From Bryobacterales bacterium (GTDB taxonomy: Bacteria > Acidobacteriota > Terriglobia > Bryobacterales > Bryobacteraceae), in assembly GCA_003167255.1 (NCBI GenBank), contig PMTR01000044.1, forward strand, positions 1-64,000: a stretch of 64,000 bases of DNA, read 5' to 3'. This document shows positions 59,297 through 64,000 of the stretch, piece by piece (within the stretch, counting starts at the first letter, position 1; the number at the start of each line of letters is the position of its first letter). The notes under the pieces are model-generated. The model was not told where the DNA came from and did not search any database. It worked only from the letters and a program-made list of their open reading frames with translations. A program made the position numbers and the translations under genes.

Positions 59297-60279
59297 CCCG
59301 CCGGTCCGGTCACGGCCCGGGTAAGCGCCCGGCGCACCAGCCCCGCCAGCGCCGCGATGAACCGCGGCGAATCGTTCAACCCCGCCGCCATCCGATAGTC
59401 TTCGATCCCCAGCCCGCGCGCCTGTTCGCGGTGCTCGATGTCGATTTCATGGAGCGTCTCCACGTGGTCCGACACGAACGAAATCGGAACCACCAGCATC
59501 CGTTTGCGCTTCTCCGCACCGAGGCGCGCCACCGTCTCGTGCATCGACGGCCGCAGCCACTTCGACGCCCCCACTTTGCTCTGGTAACAGAGGTGCCGCC
59601 TCGCCTGCCATCCGCCGCGCTGCCACACCAGTTCCACCGTCCGCTCGATCTGGCGCTGGTACGGATCGCCCTTGTCGATCACCGCCAGCGGCACGCTGTG
59701 CGCGCTGAATACGAAATCGAACTCGCGGCTGTCTTCGCCCGCGAGCGCCGTGCCGATCGCTTCCACCACCGCATCCAGATAGCCTTCGTCCTGGTGAAAT
59801 TCCTCGATCGCGTGCACCACCGGATTCCAACCGTTGGTGTGGAACCTCCGCCGCCATTCGTTCAGGCTGCTTCCCGTGGTGGTGCGCGAGTACTGCGGAT
59901 AGAGCGGCAGCAGCACGAGCTGTTCCGGAGCGTGCGGTTCCAGCAGCCGGATGGCCTCATCGGTAAATGGCCGCCAGTAGCGCATCGCCACCACCACGCG
60001 CGCGTCGCATTCCGCCCGCAGCACCGCTTCGAGCGCCGTGGCCTGGCGTTTGGTGTGCTCCAGGATGGGGCTCCGCCCGCCGATGGCCGCGTAGTGGTGC
60101 GCCACGTGCCGCGCCCGCGTCACCGAGATCAGCTTCGCCAGAGGCTGGCGCGCAATTCGCGCGAACGGGAAGTCGATGATGTCCGGGTCGCAAAACAGGT
60201 TGTAAAGGAAGGGCTCGATGCTTTCCGGCGAATCCGGCCCTCCCAGTTGAAACAGCACCACTCCTAATTTCAAAAGCAT
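59260..60279 (-). CDS. hemH: Ferrochelatase
   Basis: A 339-aa enzyme inserting Fe2+ into protoporphyrin IX (or coproporphyrin). Features: VVLFQLGGPDSPESIEPFLY, LVLLPLYPQYSRTTTGSSLN, the active-site His in FVFSAHSVPLAVIDKGDP near residue 200, CYQSKVGASKWLRP, and VPISFVSDHVETLHEIDIE with the conserved Glu. It lies divergent from the GH-like gene (32 bp) and overlaps the porin end by 37 bp on the opposite strand. No haem genes lie nearby. Confidence 0.96.
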   Translation of the reverse strand: MLLKLGVVLFQLGGPDSPESIEPFLYNLFCDPDIIDFPFARIARQPLAKLISVTRARHVAHHYAAIGGRSPILEHTKRQATALEAVLRAECDARVVVAMRYWRPFTDEAIRLLEPHAPEQLVLLPLYPQYSRTTTGSSLNEWRRRFHTNGWNPVVHAIEEFHQDEGYLDAVVEAIGTALAGEDSREFDFVFSAHSVPLAVIDKGDPYQRQIERTVELVWQRGGWQARRHLCYQSKVGASKWLRPSMHETVARLGAEKRKRMLVVPISFVSDHVETLHEIDIEHREQARGLGIEDYRMAAGLNDSPRFIAALAGLVRRALTRAVTGPAGYFMPGTPPGSV

Positions 60280-60311
60280 CTCCAGGCTCTGTGAGTTTAC
60301 ACTAATATTTT

Positions 60312-62177
60312 ATGGGCTTCCGTCTGGCATTTGGAATTCTCGCGCTGGCGTCGGTGGCGCTCCGTGCGCAGACCGCGCCCGCCGCGGCTTCACCCTGCGC
60401 CTCGACGCCCTCTTACTCCTCGTGCGAGATGGTTTTCGAACTCAGCGCCGAGGATGCCGCTGCGCATCCTAATCCTTACGCCACCGTCGAACTCACCGTC
60501 ACGTTCCGCTCGCCGCGCCAGCACTCCTACGCGCTCGCGGCCTATTGGGACGGCTCGAAGCGCCTGGTCGTTCGCTTCTCGCCGACCGAGGTGGGCAACT
60601 GGGATTACCTGGTCACCAGTAACATCGCCACCTGGAACCAGCAGCGGGGCAGCTTCTCCACCGCGCCGTCGGATTCCCGCGGCTTCATTCACCCCGCCGC
60701 GTTGCACCATTGGGCCTATACCGAAAAAGCCAACGGGCTCGACCAGGGCCATCTCTGGATGGGCGTGAGCGAACCGAACTTCGCCTTCATGGATGACGCC
60801 GCCTGCCGCGCCGTGGTTGATGCGCGCGCCGCCCAAAAGTTCACCCACCTGCGCGTCTCGCTGGCCGGCTCCGGCTCCGATCCTTCCCTGTTTCAGGGCC
60901 CCGACGTCCCCAATACCGCCTTCTTCCAGGCGCTCGACCAGCGCATCCGCTACCTGAACCAGAAGGGCATTATCGCCGACCTGGTTCTCTGGCGCCGGCC
61001 CGCCGATCTGCTCAAGGCCCTTCCCTCGCCCGACCGCCGCCGCCGCTTCGTCCGCTATGTTGCCGGACGTTACGCCGCCTTCAACGTCACCTGGCAGGCC
61101 GCCGAACAATTCGAAGGCGATCCCGACGGCCGCGCCCTGCTCAATGAAGTCGGCGCCTCACTCAAGCAGGCCGACCCTTACCAGCATCCCCGCACCGCCG
61201 GCGCGCTGCTCACTTCCGCGCCGCTGCTCGACGACCACTGGATGGACTTCGTCTCTTATGGCACCTCCGACGACAACCTCGGCGCCGTCGAACACCAGCT
61301 CTATCCGGTTCCCTTCGTCAATCTGAATTTCGGCCGCGAAGACAGCGGGGCGGGGAAGTCCGGCCCGGGTGATGTCGATGCCGCCACCTTCCGCCATCGC
61401 CTGTGGAACGCCACCATGGACGGCCAGTACGTCACTTACACCAACACCGGCTCAGGCGCCCAGTACCTCGATTCGCCCGGCGCCAAGGCCATGAGCGTCT
61501 GGTTCGATATTCTTTCCTCCACGCGCCACTGGGAGCTCGAGCCCTTCTTCGAGATAGATAACGGCCGCGCGCTAGCGCTCGAAGATTCCGATTACCTCGT
61601 CTACATCGAAAAGCCCGGCCCAATCGAGTTGATCGTCGAGCGCCACAGCTACGATATTCTCTGGATTAATCCCGCCAATGGCGAGACCGTCCGCAAGAAA
61701 TGGTCGGGCGATCACTTCACTGCCGAACCGCCCGACCGCTCGCACGACTGGATCCTGCGCGTCGTGCGTCTCTCCCGCCTGGAGGGCATGAACAAGTCCT
61801 ACAAGCTGGAGTCGCGCGAAGACCACGACGGGAATTTCGCGCCGATCGCGCTGCAGGAGATCGAGGCCAACACCGCCAAGGTGCCCTTCGCCATCGAGCA
61901 GCCTTCCGGCGATCTTCCGCTCGCCGCGCCCGTCTCCTACTCCGCCAAGCTCACGCGCGAAAGCCGCGCCACCCGCCTGATGCGCTGGCTCTGGATCGGC
62001 GATGTGGCGGCTGACGGCCAAGGCTACCGCGTGCTCTCGACCAGCCAGAACGGCTCCTTCCGCCTGCCGCCCGATCTCGCCACGGAGTTTCCCGCCATCA
62101 TGCACCTCCGCCTCTATGGCATGAACGCCAACGGCAAAGTCTACGAGGTGGATACCGGTTGCGGGCTGGTCAAGTGA
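60312..62177 (+). CDS. Secreted glycoside-hydrolase-like protein (DUF5060/DUF4038 type)
   Basis: A 621-aa exported protein. After the signal (FRLAFGILALASVALRAQT) comes a beta-sandwich like DUF5060 (VELTVTFRSPRQHSYALAAY, AYWDGSKRLVVRFSPTEVGN), then a TIM-barrel-like middle (DQGHLWMGVSEPNFAF, KFTHLRVSLAGSGSDPSLFQ, WQAAEQFEGDP) and a C-terminal beta domain. The middle resembles apiosidase/DUF4038 hydrolases, but the acid pair is not certain. It is coupled to tsaB by a 4-bp overlap, which is unusual for a secreted enzyme. Substrate unknown. Confidence 0.78.
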   Translation: MGFRLAFGILALASVALRAQTAPAAASPCASTPSYSSCEMVFELSAEDAAAHPNPYATVELTVTFRSPRQHSYALAAYWDGSKRLVVRFSPTEVGNWDYLVTSNIATWNQQRGSFSTAPSDSRGFIHPAALHHWAYTEKANGLDQGHLWMGVSEPNFAFMDDAACRAVVDARAAQKFTHLRVSLAGSGSDPSLFQGPDVPNTAFFQALDQRIRYLNQKGIIADLVLWRRPADLLKALPSPDRRRRFVRYVAGRYAAFNVTWQAAEQFEGDPDGRALLNEVGASLKQADPYQHPRTAGALLTSAPLLDDHWMDFVSYGTSDDNLGAVEHQLYPVPFVNLNFGREDSGAGKSGPGDVDAATFRHRLWNATMDGQYVTYTNTGSGAQYLDSPGAKAMSVWFDILSSTRHWELEPFFEIDNGRALALEDSDYLVYIEKPGPIELIVERHSYDILWINPANGETVRKKWSGDHFTAEPPDRSHDWILRVVRLSRLEGMNKSYKLESREDHDGNFAPIALQEIEANTAKVPFAIEQPSGDLPLAAPVSYSAKLTRESRATRLMRWLWIGDVAADGQGYRVLSTSQNGSFRLPPDLATEFPAIMHLRLYGMNANGKVYEVDTGCGLVK

Positions 62178-62833
62178 AGCCCTGCATTCTGGCGGTTGAT
62201 ACCACCCACGAATTCGGCAGCCTGGCCCTGGCGCGCGGCGCCGAGCTGATCGAGGAGCTGCCGCTGCACGCCCCAACCGGCTTTGCCCACGTGCTCTACC
62301 AGCACCTGGCCGCGCTCCTCCGGAAACACGGGCTCACGGTTGCCGATATCGATCGTTTCGCCGCTGCGTCCGGCCCGGGCTCCTTCACCGGCGTGCGCAT
62401 TGGTCTCGCGTGCGTCAAGGGATTGGCCGAGGCCCTCGGCAAGCCCGCCGTGGCGGTCTCGAACCTGCGGGCGCTGGCCAGTTTCGGATCCGCCCCGCTC
62501 CGCGCCGTGGTGCTGGATGCCCGCCGCGGTGAAATCTATGGCGCCGTTTATGACGCCGGCGCGCGCATCGTCTCTCCGGAAGTGGTCGCGAAGTTTCCGG
62601 CGTGGCTGTCGAATTTGCCCGCTGGCGAGGTTGAATTTATCTCGCAGGATTCCCTTGCCCTCCAGTCCATGCTGGCCGGCACAACCTTCGAGCCCGCCCA
62701 CGTCACCATCGCGCCCCGCTCTCTGGCCGCCGCCATCGCCCGTCTGGCCTTCGCCGCCGTGCCCTCCGATCCCGCGGCCCTGGACGCCAATTACGTCCGC
62801 CGTTCCGACGCCGAATTGTTCTGGAAAGAGTAA
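62174..62833 (+). CDS. tsaB: tRNA threonylcarbamoyladenosine biosynthesis protein TsaB
   Basis: A 219-aa protein of the TsaB (YeaZ) family, part of the complex that installs t6A at position 37 of ANN-decoding tRNAs. The start KPCILAVDTTHEFGSLALAR, the GPGSFTGVRIGLACVKGLAE block near residue 70 and DARRGEIYGAVYD are typical. GTG 62174 overlaps the upstream stop (GTGA). Partners TsaD and TsaE are not in the window. Confidence 0.94.
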   Translation: MKPCILAVDTTHEFGSLALARGAELIEELPLHAPTGFAHVLYQHLAALLRKHGLTVADIDRFAAASGPGSFTGVRIGLACVKGLAEALGKPAVAVSNLRALASFGSAPLRAVVLDARRGEIYGAVYDAGARIVSPEVVAKFPAWLSNLPAGEVEFISQDSLALQSMLAGTTFEPAHVTIAPRSLAAAIARLAFAAVPSDPAALDANYVRRSDAELFWKE

Positions 62834-62836
62834 GCA

Positions 62837-62902
62837 AGGGCTTCGCCCTTGAAATCCCTGCGGGATTTGGAAGTCAGGAGTCAGGAGTCAGAAGTCAGAA
62901 GT
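62837..62902. repeat. Hairpins and gaagtcaggagtcag repeat after tsaB
   Basis: aagggcttcgccctt at 62837-62851 is a tight hairpin; aaatccctgcgggattt follows at 62852-62868; gaagtcag/gagtcag units cover 62870-62902. The last part matches the repeat at 681-712. The remaining gap to 62994 shows no gene. The hairpins may end tsaB transcription although no T-run follows. Confidence 0.75.
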
Positions 62903-62994
62903 GCAACCGCGGCGGAGTCTTCACACGGCCGGACCGAGGAATTGTCGAAATAGCCTTGTTCAGGAATCGCCGGCAGAGAATCTAAGTCCCCGAT

Positions 62995-63807
62995 TCACTT
63001 GGCCGGGCAGTTGAGCAGATCGATCAGCCTGGGCGCCACCGGGCAGTAGCGGTGCGCCTCCCATCCGAGGGCGCCGGCCATCAACAGCACGATCACGAAC
63101 GGAATCCAGGTGGACCAGATCACACCGGCCATCCAGTTGTGATGCTCTTCCTTCGAAACCCGCGTCAAGGAACCGGCCAGAACCACCTGGCAGGCGGCTT
63201 CCGGGAGAATGTGTGGCGCGGCATAAACCAGATACACGCCGCCTCCGAGGATGCAGGAGACCAGCGCGATCAACAGTACGATCACCAGCCAGCCATCGTC
63301 GTCGCCGCCGCCGCCGCCGAGATCGAGATCGGGCCACCAATGCGAGCCGGATGACGCGGAAGATGAATGGGAGGCAAGAGCGGCGCCATCTTCGGCTTCC
63401 CAGGAACTGCTGGCGCCTCCGCCCCCGGAGTCACCTCCGCCGAACCCGGGAAAGCCGCCGCCGGAGCCGCTTCCGCCCCCGCCGAAACCGAAAGAGCCGC
63501 CCTGGCCGCCGCCCCCGCCGAAATTGAGATTGGCGAGTTGGAAGCCCGCCAGGCTATGGACCGTCACGTACCAGATCCACACCCGAATCAGCAACAGGAA
63601 AACGCAGTAGGAGGCCAGTACCGCAATCGGGTAACGGAAGCGAAGAGAGACCCCGAGTTCCATCAGACACTTGCTGGCCAGAACTCCGGAGGAGATCACC
63701 GCGGCGAGGATCACGGTCATGTGGAAGCGGACAAAGTAATCGTGAGCGATGCGGCGCTCGAACTGCGGGCCGTCCACAGAGGACGGGGTCTTGCTGCCTT
63801 GCGTCAT
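62995..63807 (-). CDS. Membrane protein with Gly-rich central loop
   Basis: A 270-aa protein with about four hydrophobic helices: FHMTVILAAVISSGVLASKC, YPIAVLASYCVFLLLIRVWI, then after a long Gly/Ser-rich and partly acidic loop (GGGGGQGGSFGFGGGGSGSG and GGGGGDDDGW) the helices WLVIVLLIALVSCILGGGVY and WIPFVIVLLMAGALGWEAHR. The Gly-rich stretch resembles the tails of TPM/YgcG proteins but no TPM domain is present. ATG 63807 has ggagg at good spacing; GTG 63816 overlaps that site. Family and function unknown. Confidence 0.68.
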   Translation of the reverse strand: MTQGSKTPSSVDGPQFERRIAHDYFVRFHMTVILAAVISSGVLASKCLMELGVSLRFRYPIAVLASYCVFLLLIRVWIWYVTVHSLAGFQLANLNFGGGGGQGGSFGFGGGGSGSGGGFPGFGGGDSGGGGASSSWEAEDGAALASHSSSASSGSHWWPDLDLGGGGGDDDGWLVIVLLIALVSCILGGGVYLVYAAPHILPEAACQVVLAGSLTRVSKEEHHNWMAGVIWSTWIPFVIVLLMAGALGWEAHRYCPVAPRLIDLLNCPAK

Positions 63808-63895
63808 GCTCGCCACCTCCGAGACTTGAGTTTAGCCCGCTTTTCTTACGCCTGCCCGCGATTTTGGCGATGTGTCCTCGCTCCTTCTGCCGGAA

Positions 63896-63986
63896 TACGT
63901 TAGTGAACTTCTGAAGTGACGCACCAAGTACACCGTTAGCAAGCGGTTTTGGATACGCTAGCGAACTTCCGGAGTGACGGACTAAG
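63896..63986. repeat. Two 33-bp direct repeats, 58-bp period, at the window edge
   Basis: Units 63896-63928 (starts tacgttagtgaacttctga) and 63954-63986 (starts tacgctagcgaacttccgg) match at 27 of 33 bases. A 25-bp spacer separates them. The array may continue beyond the window. The rest of 63817-64000 shows no gene. Confidence 0.75.
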
Positions 63987-64000
63987 CTAGGAGGCCCGCG

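Noticed and set aside
63896-63986. CRISPR array from the 33-bp direct repeats
   Set aside because: Only two imperfect copies with 6 differences and no cas genes; a CRISPR repeat would be nearly identical.

Overview
The window looks like a chromosomal segment of a high-GC, Gram-negative soil bacterium of the Acidobacteriota, most like the Solibacter/Bryobacter group. This placement is inference from gene style, not from an rRNA comparison. The signs are a Ser/Thr kinase fused to a TolB-like domain and TPRs, PD40/TPR proteins, many intergenic palindromic repeats, GH28, GH29 and DUF5060-type carbohydrate enzymes, RND efflux systems with an unusual proton relay, and small toxin-antitoxin loci between housekeeping genes.

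Layout. 1-950: 3' end of a 23S rRNA gene, a spacer with an imperfect inverted repeat, 5S rRNA and the rrn terminator. 950-4163: Nudix hydrolase, a tartrate/malate-type dehydrogenase and MurJ, joined by 4-bp or 1-bp overlaps. 4144-7300: an accessory patch (nucleotidyltransferase, two overlapping small genes, repeats, an exported protein) bounded by two related copies of a dapA 3' end. 7305-12553: dapA, prmA, Ser/Thr kinase and soluble transhydrogenase. 12752-16404: reverse-strand run ppk2, dciA-like, gatC, gatA and sod. 16455-19951: GH28 and a TMTC-like TPR membrane protein. 20207-24021: maf-zwf-opcA-pgl, the oxidative pentose phosphate branch. 24294-27894: metK-ahcY facing a SahR-like ArsR-methyltransferase regulator. 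27941-28484: YefM/YoeB-type TA pair. 29037-36000: thioredoxin-fold protein, peptidoglycan-binding protein, HtrA, EamA, M20 peptidase and MFS transporter. 36179-40037: two toxin-less antitoxin genes, a heme-motif PD40/TPR protein, a second 3'-end duplication (of an efflux adaptor gene) and a MazEF-type pair. 40138-46565: RND adaptor, short SecA, small proteins and GH29 fucosidase. 46612-57448: S9 peptidase, RraA-like protein, a complete RND tripartite pump (adaptor, permease, TolC) and a convergent NarL-type two-component pair. 57614-63807: porin, ferrochelatase, DUF5060-like glycosidase, tsaB and a Gly-rich membrane protein.

How it fits together. Maf/Zwf/OpcA/Pgl and the soluble transhydrogenase concern NADPH. 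AhcY, MetK and the divergent regulator form a self-contained S-adenosylmethionine cycle module. GH28, GH29 and the DUF5060-type enzyme suggest use of plant or microbial polysaccharides. HtrA, SecA, MurJ and the pumps concern the envelope.

The most unusual structural signal is that two intact reverse-strand genes, dapA and an RND adaptor, each have a diverged copy of their last 16 codons lying 0.8-3.1 kb away in the same orientation, with accessory cargo between the copies. Several families of interspersed palindromic repeats recur in the intergenic spaces, and one 130-bp element has 26-bp terminal inverted repeats. No CRISPR array, tRNA gene or transposase was seen.
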